Shown: positions 1 through 8,403, counted from the stretch's first letter. The stretch: 34,081 bases of DNA from Candidatus Wolframiiraptor allenii (GCA_023539495.1 JAKCEV010000007.1:1-34081), one strand, 5' to 3'. A program made the numbers and translations. The notes: a model not told the origin generated them from the sequence alone.

Positions 1-27
1 AGATATATGCGTTTTGAGAGATCCGGA

Positions 28-612
28 TCAGCCTAAGAGCTCGCTGTAAATCTCCTTCATCTTCTTGTAGGTGTTCTCGTCGATTTTGCCCTCCCCCCGG
101 AGCTTCTCGAGCTTGGCTAAACACTCTGATATGCCCGCCCTTATCACGTTACTCTCGAAGAGGACTTTGCTCTCCACTTGGCTGGAGGCCGGCTCTACCC
201 CGCTTTCTACCAAGGACTCCTGAATTCCGAGCCTCTTAAGCCCAGATACCAGCTCCTCATCGCTGACCCCACGAGACCCCTCTAGCAGGGAATACAGTCT
301 AGAGGCGATCTCAAGCGCCTCTTCTCCAGCATAGGCTTGACCATCAAGTATGGCCGCTGGGAAGTCCATCACCCCAAACTTCGCCTTAAGCTCCTCTCGA
401 TAAGCCTCAAGCACGAAATATACATCAAGCTGAATAGTATCAGCTGCCCCTTGAATGATGCTAGTGGTGAGGACATAGGCTATAAAATCCCTTGAAGATG
501 ACGTGACCCTCGGGCCAAATCTTTCAATCAGGAGCCTTGTCACCCTATCTATGATTCTTAGCATCCTCTTTGAGCGCTCATCGCCCGCCAAGAAGAACTG
601 AATTCTAAGCAT
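28..612 (-). CDS. Hypothetical protein with thioredoxin-like segment and SHOCT-like tail
   Basis: The product is a 194-residue soluble protein I cannot assign to a named family. The first half is helical. Around residues 80-105 the motif FGVMDFPAAILDGQAYAGEEA resembles the cis-proline and C-terminal strand of thioredoxin-fold proteins (FPT-lhDG-y-Gee), but no CxxC is visible, so any redox role is unsupported. The last 30 residues (LEKLRGEGKIDENTYKKMKEIY) resemble a SHOCT-type helical hairpin, a short module often found at protein ends. It starts with ATG and no signal peptide or membrane segment is seen. It is divergent from the roadblock/GTPase operon that starts 90 bases away, and the two probably share a promoter region. 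Sure that it is coding, unsure of function. Confidence 0.72.
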   Translation of the reverse strand: MLRIQFFLAGDERSKRMLRIIDRVTRLLIERFGPRVTSSSRDFIAYVLTTSIIQGAADTIQLDVYFVLEAYREELKAKFGVMDFPAAILDGQAYAGEEALEIASRLYSLLEGSRGVSDEELVSGLKRLGIQESLVESGVEPASSQVESKVLFESNVIRAGISECLAKLEKLRGEGKIDENTYKKMKEIYSELLG

Positions 613-670
613 TTCATCAATCGTGTTAGATCATCGCTATTAAGCCTTCTTTCCTCAGTATCATGAGAAC

Positions 671-678
671 TAGATATA
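671..678 (+). promoter_or_regulatory. TATA-like box of the first roadblock/GTPase operon
   Basis: The sequence tagatata lies about 25-32 bases before the TTG start at 703, the spacing expected of an archaeal TATA box driving a leaderless transcript. No Shine-Dalgarno motif precedes the start, which fits that reading. Confidence 0.45.
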
Positions 679-702
679 TCCAAGCGGGCTCGTTGCATTA
701 TA

Positions 703-1236
703 TTGGGGGATGACCTCTACATGCTCGCGACGACGCTTGCTCTCATATCCTTAGCGGTTGCGATCACGGCCCTAATCTTGGCCATTAGGAGCTCCAAGAG
801 AACAGCTGGCACGGGATCTGAGATGCTGGTAGCTGAAACTGGCCAAGGAGGGTTCGAGAAGGCTCAGGGGATTAAAGAGCTGCCCGTGAGGCGTGTTAAT
901 GCCTTGGCGGAGGCGGCGGTGATCCTCGGGGCCGAGGCTCTCGTGCTCTTTGATAATCAGGGACTTGTTGTCGAGACCTATAACATGGCCGAGGAGCATG
1001 GGGCTAGGGCAGCCGCCTCCCTCGCGGAGCTGATAAATGTTCTGAAAGGCTTGGGCTTTCCAACGAGGGCTATTATGTTCAAGGATGGCTCCGTAAGCCT
1101 TATAGTGGAGCTGGGGAGGGTGGGCGACGTGACGCCCTACTGCCTCGTGATGGGCGGCCCAAGGCTGATAACCGATATGGAGTATGCCCGAGAAATCCTG
1201 CAAGGATATGTTGAGGGCATTATCAGGGGGAGGTGA
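703..1236 (+). CDS. Membrane-anchored roadblock-like protein, copy 1
   Basis: The 177-residue protein has one N-terminal membrane helix (about residues 7-28, LATTLALISLAVAITALILA) and a cytoplasmic domain (about 65-175) that reads as a roadblock/LC7-like alpha-beta fold. It is a paralogue of the 228-residue protein at 5526: both share the order membrane helix, linker, 'LG--ALVL-NQG--V-TYN', 'D/E-GA-AAASLAELI' and a final amphipathic helix. The linker here is short and lacks the Pro/Ala run of its paralogue. Roadblock proteins usually act as scaffolds or regulators of small GTPases, and a GTPase is encoded two genes downstream. The start is TTG at 703; an in-frame ATG at 721 is the alternative. 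The operon continues with a 6-base gap. Fold assignment is by pattern, not search. Confidence 0.8.
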   Translation: MGDDLYMLATTLALISLAVAITALILAIRSSKRTAGTGSEMLVAETGQGGFEKAQGIKELPVRRVNALAEAAVILGAEALVLFDNQGLVVETYNMAEEHGARAAASLAELINVLKGLGFPTRAIMFKDGSVSLIVELGRVGDVTPYCLVMGGPRLITDMEYAREILQGYVEGIIRGR

Positions 1237-1242
1237 ATTGGC

Positions 1243-1599
1243 GTGGAATCCGCGCGCTCAGAGCTCAAGTCCCTGATCGAGGACATCATGATCAGCTGTA
1301 GGGGATGGGTGGATGCAATAATCATAGTTTCACAGGATGGCGTGCCAGTGGCATATAGCGCCAATGTCGATATTGACCCGGAGTATGTCGCGGCAGCCAC
1401 ATCCTCGATAGCCGGGGCGACGGACGCGGTTCTAGAGCTCATCAACTCTAGGGGATTCGATGCGGTGGATGTGAAGCTTGGGGAGAAGCGCTATCTTCTC
1501 ATCAGGAGGTATAGGGATTATTATGTCGTTGCAGTTACTAAGCCCAACCCGAACCTAGGCTTCATAAACCTAGTATTCGAGGCCTATCTCTCGAAATGA
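1243..1599 (+). CDS. Roadblock/LC7 domain protein, soluble, copy 1
   Basis: A 118-residue single-domain roadblock/LC7 protein without a membrane helix. Family features are visible: the RGWVDAIIIVSQDGVPVA strand-turn-strand, the central helix EYVAAATSSIAGATDAVLELI, then strands around LLIRRYRDYYVVAVT and a PNPNLG turn before the last helix. It is a clear paralogue of the protein at 6209; RGWVDA, DGVP, EYVAAA, YYVV and PNPNLG are all shared. By analogy with MglB or CvnB it should dimerise and contact the GTPase whose ATG overlaps its stop codon (ATGA). The start is GTG at 1243, chosen because GGGGGAGGTGA lies 7 bases upstream. Confidence 0.88.
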   Translation: MESARSELKSLIEDIMISCRGWVDAIIIVSQDGVPVAYSANVDIDPEYVAAATSSIAGATDAVLELINSRGFDAVDVKLGEKRYLLIRRYRDYYVVAVTKPNPNLGFINLVFEAYLSK

Positions 1600-2132
1600 G
1601 GACCTATAAGATTGTCGTCACGGGGCCTTTCAACGCGGGGAAAACCACCCTCATAAAGACGCTATGCGGTAAGATACTGGAGTCTGATAGGAGGCTTCTC
1701 GTCGAGACGGTCAAGCAGACCACGACCGTGGCTCTAGACTTCGGGATACTGGAGATCGATGGACGACGTGTCAGGATATTCGGGACTCCGGGCCAGCGGA
1801 GGTTCTTCTTCATGTGGCGGGTTCTGGCCAAGGGGATGGATGGATACATACTCATGGTTGATTCCCAGGATCCGAGAAGCCTTCTGGACGCCGCATTCGT
1901 ATACGACTACTTTAGGAGGACCTTCCCCGGCGTGCCACACGTTATCGCGGCGAATAAGGCTGATGGGGGAAACATGATCCCCGAGAAGGTGATGCGATAT
2001 TCCCTCAAGGCTCCCCCAGAGATCCCGATAATACCGACTATCGCCCTCAACAGGGAGAGCGCGGTCAGCCTAGTGAAAACCCTACTGGATATGATCGAGT
2101 TTAGAGGAGGCAGCGGTGGCCTCCAGCCCTAA
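1596..2132 (+). CDS. Small GTPase of the CvnD/MglA-like group (COG2229-like)
   Basis: A 178-residue Ras-like P-loop GTPase. G1 is GPFNAGKTT near residue 10, the switch I threonines are in KQTTTVALDFG, G3 is FGTPGQRRFFFMW and G4 is NKAD. The Gly in place of the usual Asp in G3 (GTPGQ rather than DxxGQ) is characteristic of the predicted-GTPase group that includes the Streptomyces conservon protein CvnD, whose genes also sit beside roadblock genes. The start codon overlaps the roadblock stop (ATGA), indicating translational coupling and probably a complex. It likely acts in the cytoplasm as a nucleotide switch recruited by the membrane-anchored roadblock protein. Its stop overlaps the stop of the motor ATPase on the other strand. 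The role in controlling that motor is inferred from position. Confidence 0.9.
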   Translation: MRTYKIVVTGPFNAGKTTLIKTLCGKILESDRRLLVETVKQTTTVALDFGILEIDGRRVRIFGTPGQRRFFFMWRVLAKGMDGYILMVDSQDPRSLLDAAFVYDYFRRTFPGVPHVIAANKADGGNMIPEKVMRYSLKAPPEIPIIPTIALNRESAVSLVKTLLDMIEFRGGSGGLQP

Positions 2133-5100
2133 CCTCCCCTCAAAACCACCATTGATCTCGACATCTCTATCTTCCCGCTCTCCCTCAGCCTCTTCAGGGC
2201 CCTGAATACCATGATCTTCGAAGCCGGGGTCTCGACAAATATCCTCCACAGCGGGTATACTCCCCCATGCTGCCTAAGGAGGCCGAGCACCTTATCGGCG
2301 ATCGCAGCCTCGCCATCTTCATCCGCCCAAGCCCCCGCCCTAAAAGACTCGGCCTCAAAGCCCCCGGCACCTGCTCTAGAAGATCCCGCTGGGACCTCGA
2401 TCTCCTTCACGGCTATCCCATATTTCCTCAGCACCTGCTCTGGGTTAGAGTAGTATGTGTACACCTCCTTAGCTACATCGCTTATCTCGATCATGCCCCT
2501 CTCCACGAGGGCTTTGAGTATTTTGGCCCTCCTCTCGATCTCGGCTATTATCTCCTCCTTTGTTTTAGCCGTCTTAGCAGCTATCTTCTCTAAGACCATG
2601 CTGTCCATGAAATTTGTCACGAACTGATCAGTCGCCGGATTCCACTCGGCGATCGTCACGTACTTCCCGTAATCAAGAACCTCCCAAACATATCTCATCC
2701 TCCTAGCATAAGTCCTACCATCGACCGGCCTAGGCAGGCGAACCCTCTCAACAAGCGCCACCGCATCCAAGAGAGGAATATGGCTAGGTGGAATATTCAT
2801 CGGAGGGCTCACAAGCCTCTTCATCACAGACTCTATGCTCTCAGCGTGAATCGTCGAGAGGCCGCCATGGCCTGTATTGTGAAGGAGCACCGGCGTTGAT
2901 CCGCCATAAAATGCCTCGGTCTCAGGAACGGAAAGATCATATACATATCCATCATAGTCCTCTTCGACCACCTCGAGCACTGGGGCTAGAGCTATATCGC
3001 TTTGAAGCAGCAGACCCAGCCTAGCCAAGAGCTTATGATCCTCATCATCAAATTCGCGTCTCCTCCTCTGCAGAATCCAATCTAAGACCTCTCGGGCTTT
3101 CTCCCTGCTGACAAACCTCCTTCTACCATTAAGCATTTGTGTGAGCCTCCGAGGCATGTTGGATGGGTTCAAACGCTTGTATAGGTTAATGATCGGCTTG
3201 AGAGGTACTAGATCCGCGCTAAGAGGCTTCAACCCATCCCTAAGCCGTGAAATATATACTGCATGGTATGAGCCGTAACGCGCATGATCCTCCCTAACAA
3301 TATAAGAGTTTAAGCCCGCTACCCGCGCGAGCCAAGAGACCTCATATGCGAGCATAGCTTTCTTGGCGACATAACACCCGTCCTTTCCGTTCTTCACCCT
3401 TCTATGCGAATCTGCCGCATATCCGCTCAGGAATGCCTCAATTACCCTCCTAGGCGCGCACCACAGAAACCCTGGCACATGCTTTTCCTCCAATTTTCCT
3501 CCCATGAGCCTCTTGAAGAGCTCCGCGAGTATGGTCGAGTTGAAGGTTACTATGTGATAACTGCCCCTATCATCTATTGTCGGCTTGAGCTTGAATTTCT
3601 CCCAGAACACCCTGATTATCCTCTCCTCGATATCCCTTTCTCCTAGTCCTAGGCTGAAGCAGAGGCTCTTACCTCTATGCTCCTTCACGCAGCCATTAGC
3701 CAAGTAAACGCCCATAATGAATGCCAGGTCCTCGTCAACTTCTAAGACTGCTGGGATCCAGTTTCCGGTATACCATCTCCTTATCCTCAGGTTCTCCCTG
3801 GTATCGCGGGACCTCTCAACCTCCAAGTATGTTGCCAGGCTCACGGGGTTTCTACCCACTAAAGCTTTGATGCTCGGCGGGAGGCCATCAACGAAATCCT
3901 TACGTCGATCTCCCAGGATTTCTATTAGATCCAGCCTCGGATTCGGAGAATTCTCATCACGCCTCTTCAGGAAGCTTACGAGAACGTCTCCGCGCCTTAG
4001 CTCGCTGACCTTTTTCATCCTTATTGTTAGCGAGTCCTCGTCCAGCACGAAGACGCTATGTGATCCTGTGGCCCTAACCTCTCCACCAACATATCTTATC
4101 TTATAGATCTTGTTTGTCTTGTGTCTTAGAACGTATTGAATCGGTTTCCAGCAAGCCTCCCCACTCTTGCTAAGGGTCATTACCTCGAACCCATTAATGA
4201 ATTTCGGCACCCTTTCCTCCGACGGCTCGTAGAATTGATCCACGAACTCCCCGATCCTGACGAGCCTCGGCTCCCCACACTGAACATCTCTTATCAGTAT
4301 TGGCGTGTCCCAAGAGACGCTGGCTATGGCTTGGAATAGGACGAATGCTTCCTCTCCTCTTACCTCTCCAACTATGAGATAGTCCGGCCTATATCTGAGG
4401 CTTGTCCTGACTAGGTCGTAGAGGGTGATTTCTCCTGTTTTCTGTGCTCCGAGCCCGTAGCTTTCTCGCGTCACGAATCTTACCCAGTTTTCTGTTGGTA
4501 TGTTTAGCTCGGCTGTCTCCTCGCATGTTACGATCTTCATTCTGGGCTTGACGAAGCACATGAGGGCGTTTAGGATCGTGGTTTTCCCACTCCCGGTTGC
4601 ACCGGCTACAAGTATGTTCGCCTTATGCTCTATCAATAGCCAGAAGTATGCGGCCATCTCCGGGCTGAGGAGCCTTGACTGCAGCAGCTCTGTTATGCTG
4701 AACGGCTTCTCCCTGAACTTTCTTATCGTGAATGTGCTTCCGCGTGGCGAGATCTCCTCCCTGAATGTCGCGGCGAGCCTATGCTTGCCATAGATCATCG
4801 CGTCGAGTATTGGGAATGCTGATGAGATATGTTTCTCGGATTTGTGCGCTAGCTGGATTATGTAGTCGTCGAGGACGTCTCGATCCGTGAATATTATGTT
4901 CGTTGGGATGCTCTCGTAGTCCCTGTGCCAGACATATACAGGGATGTTTACGCCATCGCATGAGACGTCCTCGATCCTATAATCCTCCATTATTATGTTG
5001 AGGGGGCCGAATCCAGTCATATCCCTCTCGAGATAATAGAATAGCTTCTGCCTCGACTCCTCGTCGAATCTCCCGAGGGCCCGCTCGTATTTTTTCAGGA

Positions 5101-5416
5101 GCTTGTCAGCCGTCTCCAAGAGGATTCTCTTCGCATCCTCCTCCTCGCCCGGCTTCGGCGGCTCCAGCTCCTTCGAGAGTATATCCTTCAGCTTCTCCAG
5201 CGCCATGGCCTCCTGCGGCGTGAGCTGAACCTCTACGGCGAAGTATGTCGGCTCGGGGACCTCGCCTGGGGGTGTCGCGATAACGACCTCGGCCAAACCC
5301 TCCCTGATAGCATACCGGTCCAGCACCTCATACTCCTCTGGAACAGGCTTCACCTCTATGCCCTTCCAAGGGTTCGGCGGCTCCTCCAACTTTCCCCTCT
5401 TCTTCGCCAAGCCCAC
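2129..5416 (-). CDS. Type IV pilus/secretion motor ATPase (GspE/ArlI superfamily), intein-containing
   Basis: The 1095-residue precursor contains a 482-residue intein (residues 366-847); the spliced protein would be 613 residues. Secretion-ATPase landmarks: N-terminal domain to about 230, Walker A GATGSGKT at 272-279, Asp box TCEETAEL near 298, Walker B DYLIVGEVRGEE near 345, then, after the intein, His box TGHGGLSTIHAES. It should be a cytoplasmic hexamer powering pilin extraction or assembly with the platform protein encoded at 6607. The C-terminus is unusual: after a Gly/Ala/Glu-rich linker, residues about 1035-1095 read like a winged helix (VYPLWRIF...FRALKRLRESGKIEM). The start is GTG. 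The gene lies divergent from the second roadblock cassette and convergent with the GTPase. The KlbA-like archaeal ATPases, some known to carry inteins, are plausible relatives. Confidence 0.92.
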   Translation of the reverse strand: MGLAKKRGKLEEPPNPWKGIEVKPVPEEYEVLDRYAIREGLAEVVIATPPGEVPEPTYFAVEVQLTPQEAMALEKLKDILSKELEPPKPGEEEDAKRILLETADKLLKKYERALGRFDEESRQKLFYYLERDMTGFGPLNIIMEDYRIEDVSCDGVNIPVYVWHRDYESIPTNIIFTDRDVLDDYIIQLAHKSEKHISSAFPILDAMIYGKHRLAATFREEISPRGSTFTIRKFREKPFSITELLQSRLLSPEMAAYFWLLIEHKANILVAGATGSGKTTILNALMCFVKPRMKIVTCEETAELNIPTENWVRFVTRESYGLGAQKTGEITLYDLVRTSLRYRPDYLIVGEVRGEEAFVLFQAIASVSWDTPILIRDVQCGEPRLVRIGEFVDQFYEPSEERVPKFINGFEVMTLSKSGEACWKPIQYVLRHKTNKIYKIRYVGGEVRATGSHSVFVLDEDSLTIRMKKVSELRRGDVLVSFLKRRDENSPNPRLDLIEILGDRRKDFVDGLPPSIKALVGRNPVSLATYLEVERSRDTRENLRIRRWYTGNWIPAVLEVDEDLAFIMGVYLANGCVKEHRGKSLCFSLGLGERDIEERIIRVFWEKFKLKPTIDDRGSYHIVTFNSTILAELFKRLMGGKLEEKHVPGFLWCAPRRVIEAFLSGYAADSHRRVKNGKDGCYVAKKAMLAYEVSWLARVAGLNSYIVREDHARYGSYHAVYISRLRDGLKPLSADLVPLKPIINLYKRLNPSNMPRRLTQMLNGRRRFVSREKAREVLDWILQRRRREFDDEDHKLLARLGLLLQSDIALAPVLEVVEEDYDGYVYDLSVPETEAFYGGSTPVLLHNTGHGGLSTIHAESIESVMKRLVSPPMNIPPSHIPLLDAVALVERVRLPRPVDGRTYARRMRYVWEVLDYGKYVTIAEWNPATDQFVTNFMDSMVLEKIAAKTAKTKEEIIAEIERRAKILKALVERGMIEISDVAKEVYTYYSNPEQVLRKYGIAVKEIEVPAGSSRAGAGGFEAESFRAGAWADEDGEAAIADKVLGLLRQHGGVYPLWRIFVETPASKIMVFRALKRLRESGKIEMSRSMVVLRGG
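2876..4321 (-). other. Intein in the motor ATPase
   Basis: Splice block A begins at Ser366 (SVSWDTPILIRD), block B is ATGSHSVFV with the TxxH pattern, and the C-terminal blocks are VYDLSVPETEAFYGG and PVLLHN, followed by Thr as the +1 residue. Removing it rejoins FQAIA with TGHGGLSTIH, which restores the conserved sequence just before the His box. Nucleophiles are therefore Ser at position 1 and Thr at +1. The middle resembles a LAGLIDADG homing endonuclease: FIMGVYLANG and FLSGYAADSH sit where the two motifs should be. The first has Asn where an acidic catalytic residue is expected, and the second is not canonical, so nuclease activity is doubtful while splicing looks intact. Confidence 0.92.
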
Positions 5417-5446
5417 TCCTCGCTACTTATATTCTCATGCAGAGCA

Positions 5447-5457
5447 GATATATATTT
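5447..5457 (-). promoter_or_regulatory. TATA-like box of the motor ATPase gene
   Basis: On the minus strand the sequence AAATATATATC lies about 30-40 bases before the GTG start, placing the predicted transcript start within a few bases of the codon. Confidence 0.45.
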
Positions 5458-5486
5458 CGACCGGCCGGGAGGCTGGTAGGGGAAGG

Positions 5487-5494
5487 ATTATAAG
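5487..5494 (+). promoter_or_regulatory. TATA-like box of the second roadblock/platform operon
   Basis: attataag sits 32-39 bases before the ATG at 5526. Together with the minus-strand box 30 bases away it makes a compact divergent promoter shared by the motor gene and the second cassette. Confidence 0.45.
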
Positions 5495-5525
5495 CGGCTG
5501 AATACCTTCTATTTATTAACTGGAG

Positions 5526-6212
5526 ATGGACGGTTTACCCTTCATTAACGAGTCATCGTTTCTCATCCTCCTGATAATAGTTCTGGCAGTTGTCTCGATC
5601 GCGCTCTCCGTCATCTCCCTTCTTCTCGTCAGGTCTACGGCTCGTAAGATAGCGAGCCCTCCTCAGCCTGCAGCTCCCAGTATGGCGGCTCCTCCAGCCC
5701 CTCCACCAACACCCTCCAAGCCGGCTGTTTCCAAGCCTGTTACGCCTAGGCCTGCTACAGCTGCTAAGCCTGCTGGCGTGGCTGCTAGGACTGAGGCTAA
5801 GCCCGCGCCGCCTCCGCCGAGGCCGCTTGAGAGCCTTGAGATTAGGCCCGCTGAGGCGGGCGAGGAGTTAGGGTTTGCCTCGCTGGAGGAGGTTGCATCC
5901 ATGCTAGGCCTGAAGTCCGTGATACTCCTCAACCAGTCCGGGATACCGATTGACTCCTATAATGTTGGTGAGGATGATAGGGTTGCGGCCTCGGTCGCCG
6001 ACTTCATCTCCCTTGTCCGGAGGCTTAACCCCGGGTTCAGCTACATGGTCTCGGAGGATGCTGAGAGGATAATGCTCTTTCTTGTTGGGAGGATTGGCGA
6101 GTCCGAGGTTTACGCGCTCACAGTTGGCGGTGGCTCGGAGTTCGGCGTGGAGGAGGTTAGGGATCTCCTGAGAGCATATTTGTCGGGGAGCTTGGGGAGG
6201 TTTAAGCGATGA
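5526..6212 (+). CDS. Membrane-anchored roadblock-like protein, copy 2, with Pro/Ala linker
   Basis: A 228-residue paralogue of the protein at 703. It has one membrane helix (about residues 10-33, FLILLIIVLAVVSIALSVISLLLV), then a low-complexity Pro/Ala/Lys linker of about 65 residues (PPAPPPTPSKPAVSKPV and similar) and a C-terminal roadblock-like domain (about 115-225: LKSVILLNQSGIPIDSYNVGEDD, then VADFISLVRRLNP). The long flexible linker would let the domain reach away from the membrane, for example to the motor ring or a GTPase. The gene overlaps the next one by ATGA. The start is ATG at 5526. Function as a membrane tether is inferred from architecture. Confidence 0.82.
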   Translation: MDGLPFINESSFLILLIIVLAVVSIALSVISLLLVRSTARKIASPPQPAAPSMAAPPAPPPTPSKPAVSKPVTPRPATAAKPAGVAARTEAKPAPPPPRPLESLEIRPAEAGEELGFASLEEVASMLGLKSVILLNQSGIPIDSYNVGEDDRVAASVADFISLVRRLNPGFSYMVSEDAERIMLFLVGRIGESEVYALTVGGGSEFGVEEVRDLLRAYLSGSLGRFKR

Positions 6213-6574
6213 TCACGAGCGCTGAGGAGAGGCTGCTAGCCGGGCTTGTCCGCGCGATCAGGATGAATAGCCGCGGGTGGGTTGATGCCGTTGAGGCCGT
6301 CTCCGAGGATGGCGTGCCGATAGCCCATGAAAGCGATAACCCGAGCTTTAACTCGGAGTATGTTGCAGCGGCGGCTGCGGCTGTCTGCGGCGCCATATCC
6401 GCCGTGATAGAGCTCATGGGGGCCAAGGGGTATAAGAGGTTCAATATACAGCTTGATGATGGGAGGTTTATCCTGATCAGGCAGTATAGGGGGTATTATG
6501 TGGTCTGCTTGACAAGGCCAAACCCGAACCTCGGCTACGTGGAGCTCCTTCTCGAGGCCTATCTCTCGGAGTAG
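6209..6574 (+). CDS. Roadblock/LC7 domain protein, soluble, copy 2
   Basis: A 121-residue single roadblock domain, paralogous to the protein at 1243 across its whole length (SRGWVDAVEAVSEDGVPIA, EYVAAAAAAVCGA, RGYYVVCLTRPNPNLGY). It has no membrane segment. Its ATG overlaps the stop of the membrane-anchored partner, so the two subunits are probably made together, as in copy 1. In this copy the next gene is the platform protein rather than a GTPase, with a 32-base gap. The likely role is a homo- or heterodimer with the other roadblock proteins, possibly sharing the single GTPase encoded by copy 1. Confidence 0.88.
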   Translation: MITSAEERLLAGLVRAIRMNSRGWVDAVEAVSEDGVPIAHESDNPSFNSEYVAAAAAAVCGAISAVIELMGAKGYKRFNIQLDDGRFILIRQYRGYYVVCLTRPNPNLGYVELLLEAYLSE

Positions 6575-6606
6575 GCTTGCTGGGGGTGGCTTGAGACCTG
6601 GGCTTC

Positions 6607-8373
6607 ATGGATAACATGTATGGCTTCTTCTACGCCAGTTTTAGGGGGCTTGGCTCCCTCCTCCTCAAGATCTTCCCGGGGATCCCCTCGAAGCTTGAGG
6701 CCGCCGTGATGAGAGTTCATCCGGAGGCTTATGCGGCTACCGTCGCCGGGATCACGGTCATAGCCGCCCTAGCCTGCGTGCCCCTGGCCTTTATCATGTA
6801 TCTGGTTACTCGGAGCCTGTTCTCGCTGGCCGTCATGGCTGTGCCGCTGCTGGTCTTGTTGATGGGCGTCTTCTACCCCTATGCCCAGGCATCGTCCATC
6901 GCCTCGGTTTTCGAGAGCGAGGTCCCCTACGCGGCGACATATCTCGCCGTCATGGCGACCGGCGGAGTCCCGCCCTACACGAGCTTGAAGAGGCTTTCCA
7001 AGAGCGAGCTTATGCCGAATTTGGCCAAGATTGCTAGGGTTGCGGAGCTGAGGGTTGAGGCGACCGGCGAGGACCCGATCTCCGCAATAGAGGACATGGC
7101 CAGGAACATTCCATCGAAGGAGTATAGGGATCTTCTCATGGGCTATGTCTCGACGCTGAGGAGCGGCGGCGACGTGGTCCACTTCCTGATCAGGAAGACG
7201 GAGGTGATCTTTCAGGGCAGGACCGCGAATATGAGGATTGTCGGCGAGAGGCTTGGCATGCTCATGGAGTCATATGCGGCGACGGTCATGATGGTCTCCC
7301 TCGTCCTCTACATAATCTACATCGTCTCGAGGGCTCTTCCGAGCGAGTATTTCTCGTTCCCGGCCGAGCAGTTCGTGATCTTCGCCTACCTCATCATGCC
7401 CCTGATGGCCGGGATGTTCATCTACCTCGCCGACATCTCTCAGCCCAAGTATCCCTTCACGGATAAGAGGCCTTTCAGGGCTTTCCTCGCCGGGATGCCG
7501 GCCGGGATAATATTCATGATCCTCTTCGTTATGCCATTCTACGCTGAGCCGCTCAGGTATATCCCGCCATTCAGCCTGACCTCAGACCTGATTATCCAGC
7601 TTAGGAAGCTCATGGGCCTTGATATGGGCTATGAGGCGACTATAGGCCTCTGCCTCGGCTTCATAGTCCTGTTCCTGCCGGGCGCCATTGCCTGGGAGAA
7701 GTATGGCAAGGAGAACATGTCCGTCCTCCAGGGCTTGACGCGGTTCCTGAGGGACTTGACCGAGACCCGGAAGACGGGCATGAGCCCCGAGAAGTGTATC
7801 AGGACCCTCTCGGACAGGGATTATGGCGGGTTCACAAAACATCTCAAGCTCATGAGCAGGCAGATCGGCTGGGGGACCTCCCTCAGGGCCATTTACAGGG
7901 ATTTTGAGAGAAGGGTTCATGGATGGCTCGCGAGGGCCGGCATGTTCATCCTGATAGACTCGATCGACGTCGGCGGAGGCGCTCCCGAGACCCTCGATAC
8001 CTTGACAACATTCATGGAGGATTTGGAGGAGATGGAGAGGCAGAAAAGGGCCACCCTCAGACCCCTCATGCTCATACCATACATGACAGCCGTCATGCTC
8101 GTCGCCGTCGTGGTCATCCTCGTAGTCTTCATGAAGGGACTCCTCCAGATAGCGAGGATCTACATCTCGATATCAGAGTTCGTCCACATGTTCCTCCCAC
8201 CCGTCGTGCTCGTGGCCGTTATAAGCGGCCTCGTAGCCGGAAAGATCGCCGACGGGACCCTAGCAGGAGGATTCAAGCACGCGATAATAATGTCCGCGAT
8301 AACCCTGCTAGCCGTCTGGATAGCCGGAACCATGAGCGTCCAATTTATAACACTGCCAACCAGTATTAGCTAA
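6607..8373 (+). CDS. Pilus/archaellum-type platform membrane protein (ArlJ/TadC-like, two T2SSF domains)
   Basis: A 588-residue polytopic protein with about nine membrane helices (near 44-67, 70-93, 223-243, 255-275, 290-312, 343-363, 488-509, 525-546 and 556-578) and two cytoplasmic T2SSF-type helical domains (about 105-220 and 370-487). The motif GGVPPYTSLKRL in the first and SIDVGGGAPETL in the second match the conserved Gly-containing turns of the GspF/ArlJ family. The length and double-domain layout match archaeal platform proteins rather than bacterial PilC. It should anchor the motor ATPase and assemble the pilin encoded just downstream. The start is ATG at 6607, with another in-frame ATG three codons later. 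Confidence 0.9.
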   Translation: MDNMYGFFYASFRGLGSLLLKIFPGIPSKLEAAVMRVHPEAYAATVAGITVIAALACVPLAFIMYLVTRSLFSLAVMAVPLLVLLMGVFYPYAQASSIASVFESEVPYAATYLAVMATGGVPPYTSLKRLSKSELMPNLAKIARVAELRVEATGEDPISAIEDMARNIPSKEYRDLLMGYVSTLRSGGDVVHFLIRKTEVIFQGRTANMRIVGERLGMLMESYAATVMMVSLVLYIIYIVSRALPSEYFSFPAEQFVIFAYLIMPLMAGMFIYLADISQPKYPFTDKRPFRAFLAGMPAGIIFMILFVMPFYAEPLRYIPPFSLTSDLIIQLRKLMGLDMGYEATIGLCLGFIVLFLPGAIAWEKYGKENMSVLQGLTRFLRDLTETRKTGMSPEKCIRTLSDRDYGGFTKHLKLMSRQIGWGTSLRAIYRDFERRVHGWLARAGMFILIDSIDVGGGAPETLDTLTTFMEDLEEMERQKRATLRPLMLIPYMTAVMLVAVVVILVVFMKGLLQIARIYISISEFVHMFLPPVVLVAVISGLVAGKIADGTLAGGFKHAIIMSAITLLAVWIAGTMSVQFITLPTSIS

Positions 8374-8403
8374 TTTTATCATGATAATGGCTAGGGGAGA
8401 AAC

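Noticed and set aside
772-1203. 143-residue minus-strand ORF across the first roadblock gene
   Set aside because: It is antisense to a well-supported gene and has no domain character; a codon shadow. The same holds for most minus-strand ORFs inside 5526-8373, 13251-16352 and 26916-27962.
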